Source: Onchocerca lupi (taxonomy: Eukaryota > Nematoda > Chromadorea > Rhabditida > Onchocercidae). Taken from it: a stretch of DNA of 64,000 bases. The DNA lies in contig JAOVVO010000176.1 in assembly GCA_028564675.1 (NCBI GenBank), positions 1 to 64,000 of the forward strand, read 5' to 3'. Shown here one piece after another: positions 51,851-64,000 of the stretch (its first letter is position 1; the number at the start of each line of letters is the position of its first letter). Both the position numbers and the translations under genes were made by a program. The notes under the pieces are model-generated. The model saw only the letters and a list, made by a program, of their open reading frames with translations, was not told the origin of the DNA and made no database searches.

Positions 51851-54223
51851 GAATTGATAGCTTCAATGGCTTTCTATTTGATTTTTATCCATCTTTAACA
51901 CTGATAAATTCTACGGTTTTGTTTGAAATTGCATATGTGTTTCCTTAAATTTAAATGAAATTATTCATCTCATACGGCATTTAAATTTTGAAATCTTCGA
52001 AATATTATGATGTTTATCAGTTTGTTTTTTCTAATCTTTAATAAACTTATGGTAGTTTAAATGTTGCATAATTAGAAGGAAAAGAAATAGATGAAATGAA
52101 TGTTGATAGAAATTAAATTCTTGCCAAATGTCAAAATTATTTAAATTTAACAATAAACTGAATTGTTGTATGAAAGAATTGACAGCATTTATTATCTAAA
52201 ATATGAATATCTCTTATTCAAATAATATTCAAAGCAAGTTATTTTTGCCTGTAAAAGCAAAATTTGCACAACTTGGAAAAAAAAATGTAAAAGCAAAATT
52301 GCAAAAAATGTAAAAGCAAAACTGTAAAAGCAAAATTTGCACAACAATCATTTTACTTGAACTTAATTTTTAAATTTAGTACGTATGTGTATGGTTAAAA
52401 TAGTTATGTATTGAAATTAACTAAAATTAAATCGATAATTTTGCTGTTACCTTAAAAAGCAATTCATATTTGCTAACAATGCAGAAATTAGAATTTTATG
52501 CTACTCAAATATTCAAAATTATTGGACCGGAATATATCATATATAAAATAATTTATTTCAAAATTTAGTATATGAGTTTCTATTAGTGTGATATAGATTA
52601 TATGAATATTTGCATAATAATTTTAGTAATGTGCAAGTTATAGAAGACAAGTTCATCAATCGAGAAAATCATATGATTAAAATAACAGTTATATTTATTA
52701 AATTAAAGATAAATATTTTTATCATTAATCTAATGAAGTGATAAGTAGAGGAGTTATTTTTGTTAAACTGATTATTTCAATTGCAGCGAATCTAGAAGTT
52801 GTAAACACTGATGATTTGGATGGTATTTGATTGTTCTTGTTTTAATATAGCTCGATAAAACAGATCTGATTGATGAAGCATTTCTTATCGATAAGTTGAT
52901 TATCGTCGATGCAGATTTTGCCAGTAAAACAGTTGATTATCTTCGATATGACACATAGCAGTAGTAGAAATCAATGTAGTAATTAATTAGATTATAAATT
53001 AATTAGACTGTACATTGGAAATAGAAAAATATTTCCTTCTAATTATCTAATTCGATCACCATGTTTACCAACTTTGAAACAAATATAATAAAACTATGTT
53101 CCTACTCTCATTACATAAAATCCCAAGATATTCTTCTATGTATAAAGGCATTTATGATTTAATGCATCATATAAATTCTCCATTTGAATTAATTTGCAGC
53201 GTATAATCTACTCCTAGTTCATCTTTTTAGCAACAATATTTCATGTTCATATCAATTTTACTTCTTTGATCACATATTAAGTTGAATAATTGCATCTGAA
53301 GTACATAAAAACACAATCATAATAATTACTTCATTGGCTTAAAAATTATTCGGTAATAAAGTAATGATTAATGCTTTTCAAAATCTGGCTATGATCTACT
53401 TCTACTCTTTTAATTTTTCCCAAAAATCATTTCATCAAATACAAATCTTTCTAGATTATTATTTTATCAACACAAATATTTTGAAGTATCTGGCATTTTG
53501 GTATTTATGAAAGCGATTTCTTATTCACATTCAAGTAAAAGACAGTTACGAAGAATTCAATTCGATTCATTAAAATCTCAACATTTTCCAGACAAAGTTT
53601 ATAATCGCGTACGGCATCTGACTGAAATGATGTCAGTTGCCAAATTGATAAAAAACCCAATTCAATTCATTTCCAAAATTACATAACCATAAATATTTGA
53701 CAGAGAGAAATAACTGCAAAAGAGAGGAAATCTCGCAATTCACGGTATATAAAGCTTATTTTTTTATCAGTCGCATCTCACAAATTATTATGAATAAAAA
53801 AATTTAAGTACCTATAAAGCATCGAAATATAAGATGCAGTCCAGTAGCTCTTCAAACTACTGCATTTTTAGCATATACTCAATAGTACATGCTATTGTTG
53901 AAAGACCGGAAAGTACATAAATATTTATTAAATATCTATCACACAGACACTGCAATAGATCGAAAACAACTTTATATAATTTATACAAATACAAATCACT
54001 ACTTTCTCAATTCTATCTGACTGTTCTTACAAGTTTTTGACCTAAACATACTCCTATTTGCAAAATTAAGATTTCTTTGCATAAACATCTACGTCCATAA
54101 TAGCATAATGTACTCGAAATGATGCATCAAATCAAGCCGTACATAAAACAAAATAACATGGTAGCTTGATATAATTATATCCTAATTCGAATAAAAGTAT
54201 CCAAATGAACTACAAGTTTGAAA
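49081..54223. other. gene desert, part 2
   Basis: AT-rich with no supported gene. Contains T runs at about 51638-51660 and a run of about 43 T near 51807-51849. A plus-strand ATG-led frame at 53507-53686 (59 codons, basic) and coding-like scraps near 52790-52960 may be decayed exons, but none has domain or splice support. Confidence 0.5.
51806..51849. repeat. poly(T) run of about 43 bases
   Basis: The longest homopolymer in the window, just after T-rich sequence containing TTTATTTGATTTTA. Confidence 0.9.
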
Positions 54224-54943
54224 CTATGAAACTTTGCCAGTTACCAAATCCTTGATAATATCCAGCACCTTATATCGTGAGATGTTATCCAGTGGAATAC
54301 TTTTTTCAATACCGCAACTGTATCTAAAACTTTGTGTTATGACAGAAAATTAATGAGAAGAAATGAGAATTAGATAAAATGCTATTTTAATTAATTAGGC
54401 ACTGGTGATAATCCACCTGGTTTTTTTCACAATCTGATATAACTCGAATATCTAGCAAAATCATTAATGATATATGTGGCTGATAGGGTAGCTTTTTGTG
54501 AATTGATGGAAATGGACCTGGGATAATTAGCAGATGACAATATCGCAATAATAGAAATATACCACATGAGAAACGTGTAAATGACTAGAATGATCGAAAA
54601 ATAAACCAAATCTTCAACCGTTCCGAGATAGGTAATTAGCATAACTCATAGTATAGCGAAGAAATCTACCAAGCTGGTCTTGATCTAGTCAGCTCTCTTA
54701 TCCATAGCATTCATTTACTATTCAACAGTGAAGAAATACAAACCTGGCATAAACTTTGGGTTGTACTCCTCTGCATTCCCGGATCAATATAGGGAAATGT
54801 CGATTGACTTTCTTCAATGGCACATAATCATTCTCGATAAAATTCCTCACGCCAGCACTAGCTGCCGATGTTGGACACAGATGAATGCGTAATTCACGCA
54901 ATGCTCCTTGTCCAAGCTTTATTGCTGCTCCCGAAGATGCCAT
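54224..54943 (-). CDS. NDUFA2: NADH dehydrogenase (complex I) accessory subunit NDUFA2/B8
   Basis: Two minus-strand exons, 54943-54744 and 54323-54224, joined by a GT-AG intron with the split codon AG-A (Arg67). The protein has 99 residues, the same length as the human subunit. The ATG lies 7 bases after an AATTTCAG acceptor, consistent with trans-splicing. Family landmarks are LRELRIHLC at 15-23, GVRNFIENDYVPLKKVN at 31-47, and HFPILIRECRGVQPKVYAR at 49-67. The protein has the thioredoxin-like fold of the L51/S25/CI-B8 family and sits in the matrix arm of mitochondrial complex I as a structural, non-catalytic subunit. The C-terminal exon is less conserved, as usual. Divergent from the plus-strand gene at 56268. 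Confidence 0.93.
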
Positions 54944-56267
54944 TTTTCATCTGAAATTGCAATTGCTAATAATCGTTTGAAATGACAAAAAATTTCCTTG
55001 ATTGACGACTAGCTGTAGGTTTTTATCTATTTAGTTGTAAATTTCTTACCAATACTATACGAAAAAGACATATAGAAACATATACGCAGGTACATCAGAA
55101 ATAGATCTATGGATATGATCGAGTTATAGTTATGGGTATGATGAATTCATAAGATATAATGAACGGAACTTATTTTTGAGCAATGCTTGCATACTAATCC
55201 AATTCGGAAAAAATGGAAATTATTTGAGCTGACCAAGCGGATTTTGTGTGGGAGTTAAAAGAACTATAAATATATTAGTTACTGTTTTAGAAAAATACAA
55301 AACGAGGGCCGAGTCTATGTGCTGCATGAAATTGTTCACAACAAAGAAGTAAATTTAACTTTATCTGATAAGGAAAATTATGATAACCATTCTTTATTTC
55401 AAAAATCAAACATCACAATAATATCTGTCCATTTATCAAACAACTTATCATGAAACTGCTGAATTGCAATACAAAATCCCCCGTCAAAACAACTGCACTC
55501 GGAAATTAAAAATAATCAAAACAATGAAAAACGAGAACCCACATGCAGAGACCGCTCAAAGTGACAAACTGATCTGATTTCGTTACATTTATCTGATGAG
55601 TGTCAGTATGAAAATACTTTTTCCGAACCATTAATTAGGTGCCGTGGAAAAAACCCGGGAGGATAGAGCAGGTGAATTATAAGAATAATTCGATATATAT
55701 GGTCGAAAAAATTGATATGTGGTAATTTGGTATATATATATATATATCACACACTCAAAATGATATGCTGGATCGGTGGATTTTTCATGTGCACATTGTT
55801 TACTAAAATTAGCGTATACTTGATATGTTTATTTATCAATCAAATCATTAACAACTTCTTATCAAATTATTAATCACTTAACAGACGGGTAGGATAAGAC
55901 GAACAACCGCTCCATTAACTCTTCGATCCTCTTCTGTCCACATTTCATAACAAGCGATATACCAGAAACTATCGAATAGGATCGTGAGTTGCATTGTGGC
56001 CCGGGCCGGTCGGCTGCGGGTTTAGTTCGCGCTCAATTAGCTATCGGTTGCTTTTGGCAAGCTAGCGATTGTACTCGAGAGTTGGGTTTGGAATTGCGGG
56101 GTTTAGTACGGTGCTTTACCGTGTTTGTAGGTTACCGTGTTCTTTCTCGATGTCCTGCACTTTGTATTAGCTTAGTTATTCTCATTTATTTTATCCAAAT
56201 TTTCAGTATTAATTATCTTTTCTTAATTATCTATTTGCATCGTTTCAGACTATTCCTACTCTGAAGA
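54944..56267. other. divergent promoter region between NDUFA2 and the large + gene
   Basis: About 1.3 kb shared upstream region. Includes a (TA)n tract at 55731-55748 and the GC-rich patch near 56000-56150. Ends with CGTTTCAG at 56241-56248, 19 bases before the ATG, a likely trans-splice or 5' UTR acceptor. Confidence 0.5.
55985..56165 (+). promoter_or_regulatory. GC-rich patch, probable promoter or 5' untranslated exon
   Basis: Contains GTGGCCCGGGCCGGTCGG and several CG dinucleotides in otherwise very AT-rich DNA. A frame stays open here, but it has no ATG and stops just before the true start codon. Best read as promoter or 5' untranslated sequence of the gene at 56268. Confidence 0.45.
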
Positions 56268-59200
56268 ATGTCCACGAAATCAACGGTAAGTGGATTGAGT
56301 AATTGAATTCCTTAGATATTACTTGTTAGTTTAGCAAGATTTCCTATCAAAATTACTGTAACTGAGATGATTTATGAAAAGAAAGATATAGGTTTGTCTT
56401 TCTTACAGAACTAATTAAACAAATTTCTCTCTTTTTTGATCGCTAGTTTCAACTTTTACATTGTTTTGAAATAAATTATTGCAAAGTAAATGATAGCTCA
56501 AGAACTTCTTGAATAATACAAATTTATTTTGTTTAGAATATCCGAAAAAAAATTTTTTTTTTTGACTAATTTAGCGTGGTCATGGAAATAGCGATAGAAA
56601 TGATGACAGAGATAAGATGGATGTAGAGGGTGCTTTGGCATTGGATTTGGCAGAATTGGAAGCTATGTTGGCGATTGATAGCGAGCAAGTGCGATATGAT
56701 GAACAAGCCAAGGTTATTCCATCTGAGTAAACAAATTAAAGGCCCTACTTAAAAACAGTATTGGCGAAAATTGAAGGATTTGTATGTAAGATCATATTTA
56801 TGGAAGGCATTCTGAAAAAGTTTATTTCCAGGAAAGAGACTTTCAAGCAGAAGAATGTTCCACAGCTTGTTCTTCTGTTGATGCATGCAATAATCAATCT
56901 ATAGAAACAAGTTTAAGAAAGAAAAAACGATCGATCTCAGATGAAATGAAGTATGAAATGGTTTTCTAATTGTGTTCATATTAACATTTTTGCAGAAATA
57001 ACCTATGTTTTTTTTGTAGTTCTCAGAGTAGATTCATAGAAAGAAAAAATTAAAAGAGTTAAGATTCAGTTCTTCCTATATGTTTTATACAATTTATTTG
57101 TCACTATATTTAGCTTTGGTTCATATATCTGAATTTATAAATTATAGTTATCTGATTTAGAAAGCCTCGAAGACGAAGAGATGCTAAAAGTCAAGTTTCT
57201 AAAAAGACGGAATCACTGCCATTATTTACGGTAGACGATGATAAACTGGAAAATGTTGATTCAGTGAATAGTAATAATAAAGCACCGAAGAATACAACTG
57301 ATAATATACGTTTGCAGAATTCCAAAGTATATTTTTTTCTACTTTTGCAGCTTCATACCAACTTACGAATGGAAGAAAAAAAATACCAAAAAAAAAAAAA
57401 AAGAAAAAAGAGAAAAAAAGTGGCTTTTTATTATTGTTAAGAAAGATTATGATGGAAGGAAGATTTTATTTGTTTTATATATTTTTTTTTCAGGACTTTA
57501 GGCTCTCGTTGCCTTTAATAACTCCTTCATCCAAAATTCATGACAGCTCTAGTAGTTTTGCTAAACCTACACCACCAGATGATGTGAAACGCAAGAATCC
57601 TCGTGTTTATTCCTACAGTCCGATTTCACGAACTCGTTTGACCGTGCCTAAGCGTCAGTTTTCTCCGGAACCTGTTCGAAAAACTGCAAAAAGTTCGTAT
57701 TTGAATTTCGGATAAAATTTTGAAAGTAATAGATTTCCAGTCATATTGATTTCTTAGACTTTCAGATTTGAATATTTCATTGAAATCTAACAAATTTTCA
57801 TTTTTTGCACTTTACCATTTAGAAACACTCATCACTTTTAGTGATAAATGAATATCGATAGTCGGTTCAGTGAGTGTAGTAATTGTTTTTAGTTGGAAGC
57901 AGTTTAGTAAAAATATATATTTGATTTTCGAAAACATAAAGTGAGAATTTTTTTTTTGTTCATTTTTCAAAAATGAGGTGAAAATCCTTTTTTCAAGAAG
58001 CAAAATGCTATAATTGGTATCAGAAACAGCTCAACCAGTAATTATGGGATAATTATAGAACTATAATTGAAAGATTAATGAAATTTAACTATTAAAGGAT
58101 AATATAACAGTTTATGCTACTGATATCAAGATTTCTGTTGATATTTCGGTCTCCTTGATTATAATGTGTTCAGTTATACGTGGAAATTTTACTTATATCT
58201 TTTTATTTAGTATTAATTGGTCCGAGAAGAGTAACCGAAACTGTTCACTTGTCGGATTTGACAAAAATTTTGTGCAAATTGAAAGCTGGAGAATTTTCAC
58301 TGCCGTCTAGCTTTACTTTGAAATATAGGAAACGTTTTGCCGATGAATCGAAATCAGAGACAATTTCCGTGAATTTGCAAGGTTAACTTTTAATTTCAGA
58401 CTTGGGAAGAAGTTTTTTGGTTCATTGGTTTTCTTTTTTCTCATTTCGAGTGGCTCTTACTCTGTGAGCATGAAAAGTTTTTGTAAACGAAAAATGAAAA
58501 CGCTTAAGTCTAGGATAGAAATATATATTTGTATTTTATAATGCTAAGAGATTGGAAACATAGTTTTACTTTGGCAATGCTATATTCGCTATTCTTCATC
58601 TTTTATTCTTTTCCAGCTTTTACCTTCCGATCCTGAAGTCTAATCATGAAATTCACTGTTTCAGATGGCAGAGATTCGGATGATTCTGTACAGCTCTCTT
58701 TTGAAAACAATGTCGAAAATGAATCAAAAAAGGAAACCTCAACGATATTTGACACTGCAATGAATGCTGAACACGTTGTCATTTCTGAGCAAAAAGAAGA
58801 GACAGAAATCTCTAAATTACTCAGTGAGTCGAAACACCGTCGGGAACGAAAACGGTTGAATATAAATCCTACTGCAGAGAAAATATTTCCTGCTAATTCA
58901 ATTGTTGAAACACCGATGCATCATATTGTGAGGGAAGAATCGCCAACTCCATTAAATATATCAATTTCAAAAACTGTAAAAGGAAAGCCCCGAAAAAGAA
59001 CAGCGCTGATCAAACTGAAGCGAGGCAAACCTCGTAAAAAGTAGGGATTCTTGTGGAATATTACTTTTTTTGTTGAACTTTTTGGAAATAGAAAATTGAC
59101 ATCATTATTTACATAAGTGATCATATTTGTCATTTCGAATAAATAAGCACGTAAACAAAGATATAAGAGAAAATGAACCTGTTGCTCATGTTTGTGTTTA

Positions 59201-60409
59201 AAAATGTCAACATGTACAGAATAATTTTATGCTTTAAGAAGCTTGCTGTCGGGATGTATTTACATTAAAGTCAATAAACCTTTTTAAAATTAATTGTCGT
59301 ATAACACCAAAATTTTTTTTTAATGGATAGATTTTCTAACTACAGAAAAAGAATAAAAAATGCGCTGTGTAATATCACCTATTGCACTTTAATTTAATGG
59401 CATTCTATTCTCCTACTGTTACGAATGTTCCATTTTTGTCATAATGATTTACTTTTAGCTTTATATTTCATACTACTGCCAGTGAAAATACACCAAACTC
59501 AGATTCACCAGAGAATGTTCCATCGACTTTATCTTCGTCGGAAACATCGGTAAAGGATTCGAATAAAAAAGTAAGAATTTCAGTCTCTCATTCTCGTTGT
59601 TTGTTTTTTAGGATTTGAAATGGAAACAGTCATGTAATCTCGGAAAACTTTTTTATCAGTCTAACATATTGAGAATTAAGATAAAATTATTTCACAGTTT
59701 GATTTTAACAAGGTCATTTATGGAAGAAAAATGTTCTTCAGAGATCGGCAAATTTCGCTTGCAGGATTCCATCAGGATAGAAATAATAATAATGAAAAAA
59801 TTCATTGTTCTGGGGACAGCATGATATAAATTATTCTTTTTCCAAGGAAAGAGCTAGAAAATAAAAAGAAAAAAAAGAAAAAAGGAACTATCAATCTTAT
59901 TAGTGTAACTTATCTATGAATAATATTAAAATAAGAAATAAGTTGAAATATAGTTTCTAAATCTAAATTTCAGTTAGCGTCGAGTGTGTCAAAATCCACA
60001 GTGTTTGTAACAAATGTGTCACATTCATTATCTCACGGTGAGAATTATGGCAGTGAAACTGATGAGGTGAGTTTCAGAAGTAATCAAATATTGTTGAAAT
60101 AGCATTGCGAAAAATTGCACAGCCTAATTTTTTAATTATTTATTGACTGAATATACTATAAAAATTTATTATTCTTTTTATCATAAAAGTTATTACTTTA
60201 ATTTTTTTGAATGGTATTTCATTTAATTAATTTTTTGTTTAGTTATTTATTTGCCTGTTCATTCGAAATGAATTCGTTTCAGCATGAGGATTCAAAAATT
60301 GAAGTTCTGGATTCGGGTATGTCTGTCATATTCAGTAACAAAGATCGAGCTCAAACTGATGGTGCCAGAAAAGTGGATGACATTTTTGATGCTGTAAAAG
60401 ATGATGATG

Positions 60410-60440
<31 letters not shown>

Positions 60441-63400
60441 TTTCCTTGAAAAATAAAATTAGATTTGTTACAAAATTGCATAGAAAGCTACTTGTAGTTA
60501 TGTTGGATGATCAAAAGAAGCTAATCTTTTAAAATCATACGAAATTTCAAAATATGAAGATTCATAAATTTTTTTTGTAGGATGGTGAGCGTTTACATAT
60601 TGTGGAGACCGCTGATGAAGATGATTCCTGTGATATTGATCGTTTTTTGGGGGATAAGAAGGTAAGTAGCCATTTCCATTATTTGTTTTTCATTTTAGTG
60701 AGTCAGAGCATAAATATTTTGGTTATTTTCAAAAGGTCCTTTGATTCTGAATCATGATGTTTGTGTTATACATTAACGACAAGAACTTCTAACTATCGAT
60801 AGATTTTCTTCTTTTACTGTCTCAGTTTGGACTTTTTATATTTCTTATAAATAAATATTCATGATTTGATATAAATACCGTTTGTATTTCAGGAAAGAGA
60901 TCTGAACGATATTGTAACAGCTGTTGTCAGCAAACTGATTGATCGAGTATGTGAAGCACACTCTCTGGGTGTTAATTTGATAATGGAACCGTTAAGGCGT
61001 CCAAATACAGTTGCAATCGAAGAATCACGCCGCGTTCCACCACTGCGTATACGATTACCGCAAAGACGGGAACCACGTCAACGTCGCCCTGCACGAGTAC
61101 ATGACTATTCTCCGCCATTACCTGTTAGCAGAATGCATCGTTTTGAGGAAACAGTGAAGAAACGAACAGTTGTAACACCAACAGAAGTCTCCAGTGATAT
61201 TGCTGCAGAAGCACGGCAGAAGAGGTAGTTTTTTTTTTTTATTCTTTTACTTTTGAAATGCTTGAATAATCTTTGTGGGCTTTCGATTTTTTTGAGAAAG
61301 GATTACGTTTGATATTAAAAAGTAATTTTTAATCCTCGTTTTCTTATGAGAGGTTGGTGTCTGATATTTGCAAAATTTTTGTTTACTACTTTTGCTGATT
61401 TATTATAGGCCAGCGAGGAATAAAGAAAATCAAAGAAAATGCTCAATCAGTAGCAAAGAAGTTGAAGTTGACACATATCCACGAATCCCACAGAATTCCC
61501 AGAAATCGTCTGTTTTGTCTAGTCCGAGTTGTGTATGTGATTATTAGTTCATATCTATTAATTTTAATTTCAAAATAAAAAATTCCGTTTTTGGTGGGAA
61601 TATTTGCTCAACTTTTTTCATATTCATATTTGTTGGTAAGAGTTTAATCAATAAATCTGTTCTGATAAATGGTAAGTCATTTCTGATATTCAGATCCCAC
61701 TAATGTCTTTATTGGTTTTTTTATTCGGAATATTTAAAATCTTCGAATTTTCTATATTTTCCTACTTTAACAAGCAAGTTAGTTTTTTTACAGATTTCTT
61801 CTCTATCACCGGTACTGGTAGGCAATGAGGAAGATATAATAGCAACTCCATCTGCCATTTATGAGGGACTTAGTGATGTTGAAGGTGAAAAAAGTAAAAT
61901 TTTGCGAAATCAATCATCACTGTTGACCTCAGAATCCCCTCAGTTGGTAGGTTCCCTTTCATTTTGTGTTTCTAATTTCATTTTATTCAACATTAATGTC
62001 ACGTTATTTTTAAAATGTAATCAAACCACAACTGATTCCCTTTTGTTACATTGTAATTTGGTACTACTGATTCACTTTTGGCAAATTGTAATCGAGAATT
62101 ATACATAGTTAGAGTTTTATAAAATAAGTTTTAATTTATAGAACCACAATATCCAAAAATATAGAAACATTCGATTTATTCCGATAATCAGACAAATCAA
62201 TAGGAAATTCTATCCTTAATATTCTAAGCAATTAACAAAAGTATCTGGTCCAGATATAATTTAATTGTTATTTCCTAGCAAAAGCGAATAAGTATGTTTG
62301 TTGCGCGACATTGATAAATTAGAATAAATAGTGAAGTTAAAATTAAGCGAATCACTCCAATAACGGTACTATATTACCAAAGACATCTAAGATGCAGTTA
62401 TAATAAAGCTATAAAAAATAAAAACCACACTCTTTTTTTTGCATTACATCTTCCTCTGCTTTTAGCTACAATTAATGATAACATTTGTCAGTTAGGATTT
62501 GAACGAAATCATTTAGAGGCATGTAATATTGCAAAATATTGATAGAGTTCATCGTAGTAGACCTTATACTGAGATTTGATGTTTTTAGAAATGTCTCAAC
62601 ACTGTCAACGATACAACTTTTAAAAAAGGACGTGAATGCGAATCAGCGGGTCGATTGACACGTAAAAGACCAATTTCTTATGAGCAGCTCTATCCTTCTT
62701 TGTTTAGTCGAAGGCGTAAATCAAATACTGTCAAAACTCCTACAGTGACACAACTAAATATTTTCGATTCTGTTGAATCCGATAATGTTCAATTCAAAAA
62801 TGACACAGGAGATGGTGATATCTTGTCAGAGTGCTTGCCATCGAAGCAGAAGCGAAAACGTGGGCAAAATTCAATTACCGATAGTCAGTTTTTATATGTT
62901 TTGTTCTATAGTTTTTATATATTCAGCGATTCCTGACTTTTATTTCAACAGTTCAGTTGTATGATTCATTTCATTTTTCGTTTCTTCATAGTTTTCTTTT
63001 GATAAAATAAAGAAACTTGAGCATATTTTAGACAAGTATGCAGATGAAAAATCACTTGGTGAAAAAGTGGGGCTGGATAGAAGTATTTACGATTCCGAAG
63101 AAGGAAAAGTAATTTTTTCTTCTTTTTGGTTTTTTTATTGCATCTTTTTCTAGTTCTTATACAAGTTCATTGATTTCATTATCAGTTCGTTATAATACAT
63201 GTTCTCTTTGAGAATCAGATCAATTCCTGTCCCAGAAGCAGCACTTTGACTGGTTATGACAATGGCTCGTACGATGGAGCAAGCAAGAAAGCCTTGACTG
63301 ATATTAAAACAGAGAACACTGGAAGTGTTATAGAAGTAAATCATTCAGGAGAAAAAACAAGGCGTCTTTCAAATAATTCGGTTCGAGATGGAGGAGTGTC

Positions 63401-64000
63401 TGAGGGAGCAGAACAAGGTAATTCGTCTTAACAATAAATATCTACCAAATAGACTTGCCGATGATCTAAGTCATTTTTCCGCTTAGTGATATTCTGTCTG
63501 CGAATAAACTCAAGAAAGCTACTCTCTCATTTCATTTGATGCTTGTTGGACCTATGCAGTGTTTGATTAATTTTTGAATATGCTTGTTATTTTATTCTCG
63601 ATATGTTGCTTTTTTTTTGCTTTTATATATGACAGTTATAGCTAAAATTGATGTGGATATTAACTGGATATTAATTTCAGATACGATAGTTAGCTCTGCA
63701 AGTATGCGTCGCCGCAAAGTTCGTTTAGATTCAGAAGGAGCGAACGACTTGTCTTCGAGCCAATCAGTGTCGAAAGGTCAGCGACGGAAAAGTAGTGCGT
63801 CAGTTGATGTTGACACTACAAAATCTGGTGAGATTATTTCGAAATTGAAATTTGTAATTTAGCGAATGTATATTTATCTTTTCACTGATCCGTATTGAAC
63901 AGGCGTTTTATTCTAGAGGAAAATGAGATTCCTGCTTCTAATCGATTAAAAAACAAGCGAGCACAATCAAAGTCAACTTCTGATAAAATAAAACAAAAGT
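56268..64000 (+). CDS. large charged, probably nuclear protein, 3' end outside window
   Basis: Nineteen exons join in phase: 56268-56285, 56575-56712, 56832-56950, 57161-57326, 57494-57692, 58211-58381, 58665-59040, 59459-59570, 59974-60066, 60283-60408, 60581-60661, 60893-61224, 61409-61532, 61794-61946, 62589-62897, 62992-63108, 63213-63417, 63681-63827 and 63917-64000 onward, about 1,020 residues. The ATG is 19 bases after CGTTTCAG. The protein alternates acidic or Ser/Thr-rich stretches with basic clusters: KKPRRRRD, HRRERKR, GKPRKRT then RGKPRK (AT-hook-like), LPQRREPRQRRPAR, LTRKRP, SRRRKS, KQKRKRG and RRRKVR. SP and TP sites are common. This suggests a nuclear, DNA- or chromatin-binding protein regulated by phosphorylation. 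No enzyme domain or family was recognised. Retention of the intron after 59040 would end the protein at TAG 59042-59044. Confidence 0.7.

Noticed and set aside
52790..52960. Coding-like scraps with an apparent 30-base intron
   Set aside because: The implied intron is too short, and the segment contains a short direct repeat (TTGATTATCGTCGAT) that explains the open frame.
53498..53686. Basic 59-codon frame near the end of the desert
   Set aside because: No upstream acceptor or partner exon could be found, so a chance frame or decayed exon is as likely.
54427..54642. Hydrophobic minus-strand frame between the NDUFA2 exons
   Set aside because: It lies wholly in the NDUFA2 intron, and the flanking exons join correctly without it.
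55989..56264. Open frame across the GC-rich patch
   Set aside because: It lacks an ATG, ends in low-complexity hydrophobic sequence and stops just before the well-supported start at 56268; it is open because the DNA is GC-rich.

Overview
This window is nuclear DNA of a parasitic nematode, almost certainly a filarial worm (Onchocercidae). It is very AT-rich, full of poly(A)/poly(T) runs, and its genes are split by AT-rich introns. Several start codons sit a few bases after a TTTCAG-type acceptor, as expected for spliced-leader trans-splicing. The best taxonomic marker is a tandem pair of filarial-type secreted cystatins (onchocystatin/CPI-2 family). No tRNA, rRNA, CRISPR or bacterial feature was seen. 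All exon models were built by eye from reading frame and splice sites.

Layout. 0.9-3.2 kb (+): a small secreted, probably GPI-anchored protein with two ShK domains, one per exon. 4.9-7.9 kb (-): a complete six-exon SWEET sugar transporter. 9.5-9.95 kb: an 81-bp tandem repeat. 13.3-14.8 kb (+): a small unrecognised gene or decayed gene. 15.7-22.8 kb (-): a 13-exon malic enzyme, about 594 residues, with one abnormal splice donor and a partly duplicated last exon. 25.6-28.3 kb: a Helitron-like graveyard with a broken helicase fragment. 28.3-33.2 kb and 38.3-42.6 kb: a segmental duplication carrying cystatin genes A and B (both -), each with a 28-bp minisatellite in intron 1. A roughly 0.9-kb element sits in intron 3 of copy A and again, inverted, between the copies. 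42.7-54.2 kb: a gene desert with a long foldback palindrome at 46 kb and a 49-bp tandem repeat at 49 kb. 54.2-54.9 kb (-): complex I subunit NDUFA2 in two exons. 56.3-64.0 kb (+): the first 19 exons of a large, charged, probably chromatin-associated protein that runs off the window.

How the genes work together. There is no operon-like clustering. The genes are housekeeping metabolism (malic enzyme, NDUFA2), sugar transport (SWEET) and secreted parasite proteins (ShK protein, cystatins). NDUFA2 and the large charged-protein gene are divergent, about 1.3 kb apart, with a GC-rich patch just upstream of the latter. The most unusual signals are an AT-AG-type intron in malic enzyme, the duplicated cystatin segment with its inverted inserted element, the uncharacterised 19-exon protein, and the foldback structures.
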